This document shows positions 6,017 through 13,066 of a stretch of 25,498 nt of DNA, one piece after another. How positions within the stretch are numbered: position 1 is the first letter of the stretch; every line of letters begins with the position of its first letter. The stretch lies in contig CABSFU010000015.1 in NCBI GenBank assembly GCA_902477075.1, forward strand, positions 1 through 25,498, given 5' to 3'. The position numbers were made by a program, and so were the translations under genes. This DNA is from UMGS1498 sp900552335. Its GTDB lineage: Bacteria; Bacillota_I; Bacilli_A; RF39; UBA660. A model generated the notes under the pieces. The model was not told the DNA's origin and did no database searches. It saw nothing but the letters and a program-made list of their open reading frames with translations.

Positions 6017-7741
6017 TACAATTTTAATATAAAATATAATTATGATTCTAATAATAATGTAATTAGTGAGAATTACAAGTTAAATAGTATAGAACATACT
6101 ATTCAAAATACATTAAATGATGATGATGCTATTACAAAAGTCGTTTTAGATAATGATGAGTTTAATTATAATTATGATTCTTTAGGAAGATTAGCAAGTA
6201 GTAATATTAACAATAATTTTAATACTAACTATGAATACATAACAAATGGTAAAAGAACATCACTATTAGTCAAATCTATTAGTAATAATAATGATAAATA
6301 TAGTTATAAATATGATAAACTTAATAATATTACACATATTTATCATAATGGTAATCTAGAAAATAGATATTACTATGATGATTATAATGAACTTACAAAA
6401 GAAGATAATTATTTATTAAATAAAACAATTAGATATAAATATGATGATTTAGGAAATTTATTATTTAAAAAAGTATACGAATTAAATACTTATAATCAAT
6501 TGAAACAAGATAAATATGAATATGCTAATACAAATTGGTGTGATCAATTAACTAAATTTAATGATGATATTATTACTTATGATGGAATAGGTAATCCATT
6601 AACAATAGGAGAAGATATAACATTAAATTGGATAAATGGTAGACAATTAAATAGTTACACAGATTCTAATAATGTAATTACTTATAAATATAATAAAGAT
6701 GGTATAAGAACAAGTAAAATTATAAATAATGTAGAAACAAAATATTATCTAGAAGGTTCTTCAATCATTATTGAAAAAACAGGGGATAATATGTTATACT
6801 ATATGTATAGTAATGGTGAATTGGTTGGATTTAAGTATAATGATAATATTTATTATTATATGAAAAATAGTCAAAGAGATATAATTGGTATATTAGATAG
6901 TAATTATAATATTATAGCAAAATACACATATGATTCATGGGGAACTGCTATATCAATTGCGGATGGCAATGGTAACGATGTTTCCAATGATTTAACTCAT
7001 ATAGCTAATATAAATCCATTTAGATATAGAGGATACTACTATGATAAAGAGATAAATTTATATTATTTAAATAGTAGATACTATAATTCAGTATGGGGCA
7101 GATTTATAAATGCTGATAATTATGTTTCCACCGATACTGGTACACTAGGCTATAATATGTTTATATATTGCAATAATAATTGGGTGAATTATAAAGACAA
7201 AGATGGTCATGGACTATTTGCATTAGCTGTGGTAGCAACAGTAGCGATGGCAGCTTTGGTAGTAAATACTATCAAACAAAAGAAAAAAGCAAAAAAAGAA
7301 ATAGAAAAATTGCAACAAAAGCAAAATGTTCCTGATAAGACAAAAGAGATAGATCAAATGATGAAGAACAATGCGCAAAATTTGGTTAACAAAACAGCTA
7401 ATCAAATTCCTATACAAAAATTATATACATTTGCTAAAAGTGTAGCTTCTGGTAGCGAAAATGATTTAAAAAGAACTGATGCTTGGGAAGGTGAAACCGT
7501 TTCATATAGAGGAATGGTATTAGAAGCTCAAGATATAGGAAATTTAAACTTTGGATACATAGGTAGAGCAATGGGATACGATATTGACTTTTTAACTGCT
7601 GGAGCAGGAATTGTTCAATTATATGAGCACTATGATAATCCTGAAACATATTTAAATTGTTTTACTTCATCTTTATGTGATGATCCTCGTGATACATATT
7701 ATATCAAATTAGGTGCAATTATTTATGATTCATTAAACTAG
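6017..7741 (+). CDS. 5'-truncated RHS protein with bacterial toxin 44-like C-terminus
   Basis: The frame is open from 5993 to 7741 and carries YD repeats from about 6030 (YNYDSNNN, YNYDSLGRLAS, YSYKYDKLNN, IRYKYDDLGNLL), but the first ATG is at 6500, inside the repeats. There is no signal peptide and no N-terminal shell, so the gene is cut at its 5' end by the junction with the preceding terminator. The RHS core is intact (NPFRYRGYYYDKEINLYYL, NSRYYNSVWGRFINAD), followed by the boundary NYKDKDGHGLF. The tail has a hydrophobic helix, a Lys/Glu/Gln-rich linker and a final domain (SYRGMVLEAQDIGNLNFGY, GRAMGYDIDFLTAGAG, DDPRDTYYIKLGAIIYDS) that fits polymorphic toxin type 44, a predicted ribonuclease family. 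It needs an intact RHS partner upstream to be secreted; none is in view. Confidence 0.8.
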   Translation, partial: YNFNIKYNYDSNNNVISENYKLNSIEHTIQNTLNDDDAITKVVLDNDEFNYNYDSLGRLASSNINNNFNTNYEYITNGKRTSLLVKSISNNNDKYSYKYDKLNNITHIYHNGNLENRYYYDDYNELTKEDNYLLNKTIRYKYDDLGNLLFKKVYELNTYNQLKQDKYEYANTNWCDQLTKFNDDIITYDGIGNPLTIGEDITLNWINGRQLNSYTDSNNVITYKYNKDGIRTSKIINNVETKYYLEGSSIIIEKTGDNMLYYMYSNGELVGFKYNDNIYYYMKNSQRDIIGILDSNYNIIAKYTYDSWGTAISIADGNGNDVSNDLTHIANINPFRYRGYYYDKEINLYYLNSRYYNSVWGRFINADNYVSTDTGTLGYNMFIYCNNNWVNYKDKDGHGLFALAVVATVAMAALVVNTIKQKKKAKKEIEKLQQKQNVPDKTKEIDQMMKNNAQNLVNKTANQIPIQKLYTFAKSVASGSENDLKRTDAWEGETVSYRGMVLEAQDIGNLNFGYIGRAMGYDIDFLTAGAGIVQLYEHYDNPETYLNCFTSSLCDDPRDTYYIKLGAIIYDSLN

Positions 7742-7752
7742 GAGTTGATTCT

Positions 7753-8103
7753 ATGAAAAATTTAAAAAAAATTGGTTGTTTTTTAGTGATATTATTATTT
7801 GTCTTAATAATTTCAATTTTTATTAGAAACCCAATGAAAAATCTACCTGAGGGTGATTTTGTTCAATCTTTAACTTCTCCAAATGGTGAATATACGTTAA
7901 ATGCTTATAGATATGGTGGTAAAATGAGCTTTGATGCTTGGAGTGTTAGAGTTGAGATTGTTATCAATAAAAATCAAGAAAAGAAAAATATTTATTATAA
8001 ATATAAACAATATGATATTGAAATGACGTGGAAAAATGATAATACTGTCATTATTAATGGCACAACGATAAATGTTTTAAAAGAATATTATTATAAAAAT
8101 TAA
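7753..8103 (+). CDS. DUF5412-like membrane-anchored protein, likely immunity to the RHS toxin
   Basis: A 116-residue protein. TAGGAG overlaps the stop codon of the RHS gene and serves ATG 7753, 11 bases on, so the two are translationally linked. Residues 7-24 form one membrane helix. The rest shows NLPEGDFVQSLTSPNGEYTL, NAYRYGGKMSFDAWSVRVEI and a closing beta segment with ITMW-like MTWKND and TVIINGTTINV, matching the DUF5412 layout (SPNGKY followed by WxNDxTVxINGxxxxV). DUF5412 proteins are often found next to toxin tails in Bacillota (recollection). The immunity role is inferred from position. Confidence 0.7.
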   Translation: MKNLKKIGCFLVILLFVLIISIFIRNPMKNLPEGDFVQSLTSPNGEYTLNAYRYGGKMSFDAWSVRVEIVINKNQEKKNIYYKYKQYDIEMTWKNDNTVIINGTTINVLKEYYYKN

Positions 8104-8135
8104 AAGATTCAGATAAAATTTCTAAATCTTTTTTA
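8103..8135 (+). terminator. Terminator closing the last RHS cassette
   Basis: TAAAAGATT.AGA pairs with TCT.AATCTTTTTTA around a short loop (one C-A mismatch), followed by T6. It resembles the first hairpin at 3431-3454, which also has the AGATT..AGA / TCT..AATCT stem. Confidence 0.75.
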
Positions 8136-8241
8136 TTGTCTAGTGAAAATCTAGTAAAAAATAATATATTATTAGATTGTAAAAGTAATAGTTATATTTG
8201 CAAATATCTAATCTTTTGCTAGATAGAAAAGAGGAATATTT

Positions 8242-8598
8242 ATGGAACAATTTGTAGAAAAATTAATGGATATTAATGAGCCTAAAACATTATTTATTTT
8301 ATGTGGTATATTTATTTTTTCAGATGTAATGACTGGTTATTTAAAAGCAATTAAAAATAGAAAAATAAATTCTTCTATTTCAAGAGATGGATATATTAAA
8401 AAAATATCTTGGATTATTGCATTAATTCTTGGTTTTACAATTGATTATTTTGTAAAAGTAAATTTATTTTTGATTGGTAGTGCTATTGTATGTATTGCAA
8501 CAGAGGGAATTTCAGTTTATGAAAATTTAGGTGAAATTGGTATCCATTTACCATTTAAAAAATATTTTGAAAAGGTAAATGGTGGTGCAAAATGTTAA
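8242..8598 (+). CDS. Phage-type holin (Cph1/TcdE-like, holin_4_1 family)
   Basis: A 118-residue membrane protein with GAGGAATATTT before ATG 8242. The family signature is clear: a first helix leading into DVMTGYLKAIKNRKINSSIS, RDGYIKKI, a second and third helix, and the closing EGISVYENLGEIGIHLPF. Members form pores in the cell membrane that release endolysin, and in clostridia TcdE-type holins take part in toxin release (family knowledge). It overlaps the M23 peptidase gene by 7 bases, a typical lysis module. No phage structural or replication gene is visible nearby, so it is either a prophage remnant or a domesticated export module. Confidence 0.9.
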   Translation: MEQFVEKLMDINEPKTLFILCGIFIFSDVMTGYLKAIKNRKINSSISRDGYIKKISWIIALILGFTIDYFVKVNLFLIGSAIVCIATEGISVYENLGEIGIHLPFKKYFEKVNGGAKC

Positions 8599-9413
8599 AA
8601 GGTCAAAAAAGCGAACGTAATGGAATTCAAGATGTTCTTTGCCCATTTACTGATTGGTATTGTACTCAAGGTGCAAACGGTACCTATTCTCATTCTGGTA
8701 GTGAGGCAAATGATATAAGAGGAGTACAAGCAGGTGTAAGATATCCCTATTATGCTCCAGTTGATGTCCGTTGTGTTAATATAAATCGGCAATATGCATT
8801 TGTTTGGTGGCAATCAATTGAAAAAGTTAGATTTGCTGATGGAAGTATTGACTATATTACATTTATGTGTGGACACGATAATATAATAGATTGCTATGTG
8901 GGACAAGTAATAAAACAAGGTGCTCAAATTGGTAATATGGGAAATGCTGGTAGAGCAGATGGTGTTCATTGTCATATAGAAGTTGGAAGAGGAAAACAAA
9001 AAAATTGGGTTCCTAACGAATATAATGTATATTGTATTCCAAACCAAATTCCATTGGAAAAAGCATTTTTTATGGATAATACAAATATAATTCTCGGTAT
9101 AGCTAATTGGAAATATTTAAGTGATGTTAAAGTAGAGGATTCAGATCATCTAGATAACTATTTAAATTTAAATTCTGATATTGATTCGTGGAATGTATAT
9201 CCAATGGATGTAGCGCCAATAGATGGGAATCAATGTGCCAAATTAAATCCTAGAAAATTTGGTGGAGTGTCATATACCATTCATGGATATAGTAAAAAAA
9301 ATGTTGCAATAATAGAAACGAGAGATTTTGGAATCGTTCAGATATATATTGGAAATGATGTTTCTAATATGTTCAGTATTACAAAAAAGCCTATTTATCA
9401 TTTAATTAAATGA
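8592..9413 (+). CDS. M23-family peptidoglycan endopeptidase (endolysin)
   Basis: A 273-residue protein without a signal peptide, as expected for a holin-dependent endolysin. The N-terminal half is a peptidase M23 domain. The zinc ligands are recognisable as H34 and D41 in SHSGSEAND, and H126/H128 in GVHCHIEVGRG, with a further H95 in CGHDN. The C-terminal part (from about residue 200, KLNPRKFGGVSYTIHGY and VAIIETRDFGIVQIYIGND) looks like a cell-wall binding module of the kind found in endolysins of gut Bacillota phages. It probably cleaves peptide cross-links of the wall once the holin opens the membrane. Ends in TGA, showing that TGA is a stop here. Confidence 0.9.
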   Translation: MLKGQKSERNGIQDVLCPFTDWYCTQGANGTYSHSGSEANDIRGVQAGVRYPYYAPVDVRCVNINRQYAFVWWQSIEKVRFADGSIDYITFMCGHDNIIDCYVGQVIKQGAQIGNMGNAGRADGVHCHIEVGRGKQKNWVPNEYNVYCIPNQIPLEKAFFMDNTNIILGIANWKYLSDVKVEDSDHLDNYLNLNSDIDSWNVYPMDVAPIDGNQCAKLNPRKFGGVSYTIHGYSKKNVAIIETRDFGIVQIYIGNDVSNMFSITKKPIYHLIK

Positions 9414-9417
9414 TGGA

Positions 9418-9446
9418 TCAAAGAGTTTATATCGTAAATTCTTTGA
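9418..9446 (+). terminator. Hairpin after the lysis module
   Basis: A twelve-pair stem (9418-9429 with 9435-9446, one G-T pair) with loop TATCG starts just after the stop codon. The following tract is TTTAAAAA, so the T run is weak. Confidence 0.5.
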
Positions 9447-9576
9447 TTTAAAAAAATAAAATTTTAATAAATAGTGATCAGTCTATTGAATGTAAATAGA
9501 ATATATACTAAAATAAAATGTAGATAAGAATAGAAATATTTTATTTAATTGAAATTTAGACAGTAGAGGTATAAGT

Positions 9577-10092
9577 ATGGAAAAAAGTAAAAAAGAAATT
9601 GTTAATAAATTATTAAAACAAGAAATAACAAAAGAAGAAGAGAGTGAATTATTAGATTTACTTGTGGATAAACCAATTGCGGTTGATGTAGAAAAACAAG
9701 AAGAGTCAAATTTGACATTTGGCGAAAAATTGGCAGATAAACTTTCTGCAATTGCCGGTAGCTGGACTTTTATTTTAATATTTGGTTTATTTTTAGTTTT
9801 TTGGATTGTATTAAATTCTATTTTATTAAAAGAACAGGCAGTCGATGCTTATCCATTTATTTTATTGAATTTATTATTATCTTGTTTAGCAGCTTTTCAA
9901 GCTCCTATTATTATGATGAGTCAAAATCGTCAAGCAAAAAAAGATAGTTTAAGAAATCAAAATGACTATTATACAGATGTTAAAAGTGAATTAATTATTG
10001 AAGAGTTACACGATAAAATTGATGAAATATTAAAAAATCAAAAAGAAATAAAAAAATATCTTGAACAATTAGAAAAAGAAAAAAATTTGTGA
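9577..10092 (+). CDS. DUF1003 family membrane protein
   Basis: A 171-residue protein with GAGGTATAAGT before ATG 9577. A charged N-terminal region of about 50 residues is followed by two membrane helices (about 62-85 and 90-112). The diagnostic DUF1003 block comes next: PFILLNLLLSCLAAFQAPI, IMMSQNRQAKKDSLRNQ, then NDYYTDVKSELIIEELHDK, and a C-terminal coiled coil rich in Lys and Glu. The family is widespread and its biochemical role is unknown. It is a stand-alone gene, convergent with pgeF and sharing a terminator with it. Confidence 0.92.
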   Translation: MEKSKKEIVNKLLKQEITKEEESELLDLLVDKPIAVDVEKQEESNLTFGEKLADKLSAIAGSWTFILIFGLFLVFWIVLNSILLKEQAVDAYPFILLNLLLSCLAAFQAPIIMMSQNRQAKKDSLRNQNDYYTDVKSELIIEELHDKIDEILKNQKEIKKYLEQLEKEKNL

Positions 10093-10114
10093 TTTATTTC
10101 ACAAATTTTATTTT
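10082..10114. terminator. Shared bidirectional terminator of DUF1003 gene and pgeF
   Basis: An eleven-pair stem (10082-10092 with 10099-10109) with loop TTTATT lies between convergent genes and includes the stop codons of both. The plus strand continues ATTTT, and the minus strand continues into a run of T. Confidence 0.75.
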
Positions 10115-10875
10115 AGTACAATAGTAGCAATATTTCTGCCACTATTGACTTCTTCACTCCTGTGGGAATGAATGATATCATTATGACATTTAGAACATAT
10201 ATCTGAAATGGTAATGTTTTCTTCTTTTAAACCTAATTGCATTAAAATTTGTTTATTGATAAGGGTAGTATCTATAAAATATTTTTGTTTTTGATCTATT
10301 ACTTTACCTTTTGTAATACAGCTTTCAATTGAAATATCTTGAAATTCTTTTTCAAAATCGTTTTTAACATCTTCATCTACTTCAAAACAACATTTTAAAA
10401 TGCTTGGACAAATATATGCTTCAATATCTTCTGGATTAGAATGATAATTGGTAATCATAAGATCGATTGCATTTTTTATAATTCTATGTAGGGTTCCTTT
10501 CCAACCGGAATGAATATTTCCAATTACTTGTTTTTTTGGATCATATAGTAAAATACCCTGACAATCCGCTAAAGAAGTAGTAAGCCCAATTCCTTTTATA
10601 TTAGTAATTAATCCATCTACATCTTCAAAACTATCTTTCTTTGTTTCTTCTGTCACATATTTTACAATGTTTGTATGTGTTTGAATTGGTTTTATAAACT
10701 TAATATTGGATTCTTCTAGTATATCTGCCACCATAGTATATTGTTTTTGAATTTCTTCATCTGGAACAATCGTTTTCCTGAAATTAAAAGGTTTTAATGT
10801 AAATAGGTGAGATACATTAGCATGTTTCTTTAATTTTTCAAATTGAATATAGTGTTTTTCTTCATTTATCATCAT
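10108..10875 (-). CDS. pgeF: Peptidoglycan editing factor PgeF (YfiH, multicopper-oxidase/laccase-like fold)
   Basis: A 255-residue protein. Family motifs are in order: PIQTHTNIV, DVDGLITN, TSLADCQGILLYDP, GNIHSGWKGTLHRII, SILKCCFEV and NDIIHSHRS. The His and Cys in THTN, ADC and HSGWKGT are the metal/active-site set. In E. coli the protein corrects L-Ser misincorporation in peptidoglycan precursors, and homologues (LACC1/FAMIN relatives) act on purine nucleosides (family knowledge). GGTGATAAT precedes ATG 10875; a second ATG directly follows and could also be used. The gene is monocistronic on the minus strand. Confidence 0.93.
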   Translation of the reverse strand: MMINEEKHYIQFEKLKKHANVSHLFTLKPFNFRKTIVPDEEIQKQYTMVADILEESNIKFIKPIQTHTNIVKYVTEETKKDSFEDVDGLITNIKGIGLTTSLADCQGILLYDPKKQVIGNIHSGWKGTLHRIIKNAIDLMITNYHSNPEDIEAYICPSILKCCFEVDEDVKNDFEKEFQDISIESCITKGKVIDQKQKYFIDTTLINKQILMQLGLKEENITISDICSKCHNDIIHSHRSEEVNSGRNIATIVLK

Positions 10876-10920
10876 ATTATCACCACTTTTAATATATCAT
10901 AAAATAGAGGAAAATAGAAT

Positions 10921-10994
10921 AAATTCTGTTTACATAAAATACAAATTGATGTTATTCTTATTATAGTAGGTGATGCTATGAAATTCTGTTTACA
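10921..10994 (+). repeat. 14-bp direct repeat spaced exactly 60 bp around a gene start
   Basis: AAATTCTGTTTACA occurs at 10921-10934 and again at 10981-10994. The second copy forms codons 2-6 of the following gene and the first lies in its upstream region, where TTTACA could act as a -35 box. Confidence 0.7.
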
Positions 10995-11469
10995 AATTAA
11001 ACTATCTTTATTTGATTTCTCCTCATCACAAGATTTTTGGGATTTAACCAAACTTTTAAATGACAGTTCTTTAGTAGATTACATAGAGGATAGTGAATTT
11101 GCTAGGGTAATTTATTTTATTAAAGAAAATAATGAAATGATTGGTTTTGTTTTTTTCATGCAGTATAAAAATTCAAATGTATACAATGTAGAATATGATT
11201 TGTTAGATTCTAAGAAAAACAATGATTATATTTATACTGTTTTGACTTTGATAAGAGATAAAATAAAATCATACTCAGAAATACAAAATTTTAAAATTAT
11301 ATCTGGAACGTTAAAGAAAACGAAAAATGAAGAAGTGGCAAGTAAATTTGGTGAAAAAATCTATACAAATGAACAATATAATTATTACGAAGTAAATCCA
11401 AATTGTGAGGATTTAAAAGAGGAAAATCAGAAAATACTAGAGTATTTAAAAACTTTTCATTCGAAGTAA
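10978..11469 (+). CDS. Possible GNAT-like acetyltransferase, divergent
   Basis: A 163-residue protein with TAGGTGATGCT before ATG 10978. The order of segments resembles a GNAT fold: FARVIYFIKENNEMIGFVFF as strands 2-3, VYNVEYDLLDSKKNNDYIY as the strand before the acetyl-CoA loop, a helix TVLTLIRDKIKS, then FKIISGTLKKTKNEEVASKF followed by EKIYTNEQYNYYEV, typical of the end of the fold. The usual Q/RxxGxG/A acetyl-CoA loop is not evident, so it may be inactive or not an acetyltransferase. It lies upstream of the PLP enzyme gene with a possible separate promoter between them. Confidence 0.4.
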   Translation: MKFCLQIKLSLFDFSSSQDFWDLTKLLNDSSLVDYIEDSEFARVIYFIKENNEMIGFVFFMQYKNSNVYNVEYDLLDSKKNNDYIYTVLTLIRDKIKSYSEIQNFKIISGTLKKTKNEEVASKFGEKIYTNEQYNYYEVNPNCEDLKEENQKILEYLKTFHSK

Positions 11470-11473
11470 TATG

Positions 11474-11482
11474 TGCTATAAT
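11474..11482 (+). promoter_or_regulatory. Extended -10 promoter before the PLP enzyme gene
   Basis: TGCTATAAT is a perfect extended -10 element placed 23 bases before the start codon at 11505. No strong -35 is seen, which extended -10 promoters do not require. Confidence 0.45.
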
Positions 11483-11504
11483 AACCTGGAAAAAAGGTGA
11501 TAAT

Positions 11505-12749
11505 ATGTTTCAAAATGAAGAAGAAATTATGGAATATATCCATAAACAAGAAGAAGAATTAAAAGAAATTTACCATGATGTTGATTTGCTTTGCGAAAAA
11601 AATAGTTTAAAAGTATTAAAAGCTTTTCAAAAAAATCATTTATCAGAAAGTCATTTTAATTCCACAACTGGTTATGGTTATAACGATATAGGAAGAGAAG
11701 TTATTGAAAAAATATATGCAGATATATTTAAATGCGAAGATGCTTTAGTTAGAAGTCAATTTATATCTGGCTCTCATGCTTTGACAGTTTGTTTATTCGC
11801 ACTCCTTAGACCAAATGATACTTTACTTAGCATTACAGGACTTCCTTACGATACCTTACATGAAGTAATTGGCATTAAAGATAATAAAAGTTCATTAAAA
11901 TCGTTTGGTGTTCAATATGAACAAATCGATTTAATAGATCATGATTTTGATTATAAAAAAATAGAAGAAACCTTAAAAAATAAAAAAATTAAAGTAATTG
12001 AAATACAAAGATCAAAAGGATATTCTACAAGAAAAAGTATTACAATAGAATCTTTAAAAAAGGTCATTTCATTTATTAAAGAAATTAGTCCTGATACCAT
12101 TATTATGGTAGACAATTGTTATTGTGAATTTGTTAATAAAGAAGAACCTACAGAAGTTGGAGCAGATATTGTTGTTGGCTCTTTAATTAAAAATTTAGGT
12201 GGTGGCATTGCTCCAAATGGAGCTTATATTGTAGGAAAAAAAGATTTAGTAGAATTAGCTGGTGAACGATTAACAGTTCCTGGAGAAGGAAAAGAAGTTG
12301 GTCCGACACTTGGGATAAATAAACAGTTTTTACAAGGATTATTTTTTGCCCCATCTGTTGTTGCTTCCGCATTAAAAACTTCTATTTTAACTAGTAAAGT
12401 TTTATCTTCTTTAAATTATGATGTAGAACCTTTATTTGATGAAAAAAGAGCAGATATTGTTCAAAATATTATTTTTAAAAATCCAGATGATTTAATTAAA
12501 TATTGTGTTGGTATTCAAAAAGGTTCTCCTGTTGATTCTTTTGCGATTCCGATGCCTTGGGATATGCCAGGATATGATGATCAAGTAATCATGGCAGCTG
12601 GTGCTTTTACACAAGGCTCTTCTATTGAACTTTCTTGTGATGGACCTATTAGACCTCCTTATATTGCTTATCAACAGGGAGGACTTACGTACGAATATGG
12701 TAAGTTAGGTTTAATGAAAGCTATTGAGGAATTAACAAATGGACGATAA
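11505..12749 (+). CDS. ynbB: Methionine gamma-lyase family PLP enzyme (YnbB / aluminium-resistance type)
   Basis: A 414-residue full-length member of the Met_gamma_lyase family in the PLP fold type I group. AAAAGGTGATAAT precedes ATG 11505. Visible are the phosphate-binding region SQFISGSHALTVCLFALL, the family mark IEIQRSKGYSTRKS, the VDNCYCEF segment preceding the cofactor lysine, and GSLIKNLGGGIAPNGAYI, in which K229 should form the Schiff base. The C-terminal MPWDMPGYDDQVIMAAGAF and GPIRPPYIAYQQGGLTYEY are also typical. Substrate and in vivo role are unclear for the family; a sulphur-amino-acid lyase activity is inferred from fold. It overlaps the next gene by 11 bases, forming an operon. 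Confidence 0.92.
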   Translation: MFQNEEEIMEYIHKQEEELKEIYHDVDLLCEKNSLKVLKAFQKNHLSESHFNSTTGYGYNDIGREVIEKIYADIFKCEDALVRSQFISGSHALTVCLFALLRPNDTLLSITGLPYDTLHEVIGIKDNKSSLKSFGVQYEQIDLIDHDFDYKKIEETLKNKKIKVIEIQRSKGYSTRKSITIESLKKVISFIKEISPDTIIMVDNCYCEFVNKEEPTEVGADIVVGSLIKNLGGGIAPNGAYIVGKKDLVELAGERLTVPGEGKEVGPTLGINKQFLQGLFFAPSVVASALKTSILTSKVLSSLNYDVEPLFDEKRADIVQNIIFKNPDDLIKYCVGIQKGSPVDSFAIPMPWDMPGYDDQVIMAAGAFTQGSSIELSCDGPIRPPYIAYQQGGLTYEYGKLGLMKAIEELTNGR

Positions 12750-12999
12750 TTTTGAAAAATATATTCAATCCATTGATGTTTCTACTTCTTTTTTAAAAAA
12801 TAGAGCAAATGGAATTTTACTTACTGATGAAGATGTAGAAATTTTAGATCGTTATGGAATTGATTATCAAAATTGTTCTAATGCTGGCGAACTGGTTTTT
12901 CAAATAGAAGAATATTTAAATGAATTAGATTCAGAAGAGCTAGAAAATTTATCATTAAAATTATCTGAATTTCAATATTATAATGAAACAAATAAATAG
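12739..12999 (+). CDS. Small acidic protein co-transcribed with the PLP enzyme
   Basis: An 86-residue acidic soluble protein starting at ATG 12739, inside the end of the preceding gene, with GAGGAATTAACAA as ribosome binding site. It is mostly helical in appearance (LLTDEDVEILDRYGID, then ELVFQIEEYLNELDSEELE). No family is recognised. The 11-base overlap points to translational coupling, and perhaps to a partner role, which is inference. Its stop codon TAG lies inside the terminator stem. Confidence 0.75.
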   Translation: MDDNFEKYIQSIDVSTSFLKNRANGILLTDEDVEILDRYGIDYQNCSNAGELVFQIEEYLNELDSEELENLSLKLSEFQYYNETNK

Positions 13000-13016
13000 T
13001 GCGAAAGCACTTTTTC
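12998..13016 (+). terminator. GAAA-tetraloop intrinsic terminator
   Basis: AGTGC and GCACT pair around a GAAA tetraloop, followed by TTTTTCTTT. The stem takes in the stop codon of the preceding gene. Confidence 0.85.
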
Positions 13017-13045
13017 TTTACAATGTATGGAAAATTTAATACAAT
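13017..13045 (+). promoter_or_regulatory. Sigma-A promoter of the helicase gene
   Basis: TTTACA (13017-13022) and TACAAT (13040-13045) are separated by 17 bases. Transcription would start near 13052, only a few bases before AAGGAGTGAT, so the leader would be very short. The -35 box directly follows the terminator tail of the preceding operon. Confidence 0.65.
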
Positions 13046-13066
13046 AGAACGAAAAGGAGTGATATT

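Noticed and set aside
7223..7649. Minus-strand frames within the RHS tail
   Set aside because: They lie wholly within the plus-strand toxin tail, which has clear family motifs.
12187..12674. Minus-strand frames inside the PLP enzyme gene
   Set aside because: The plus strand holds the conserved Met_gamma_lyase motifs throughout this span.
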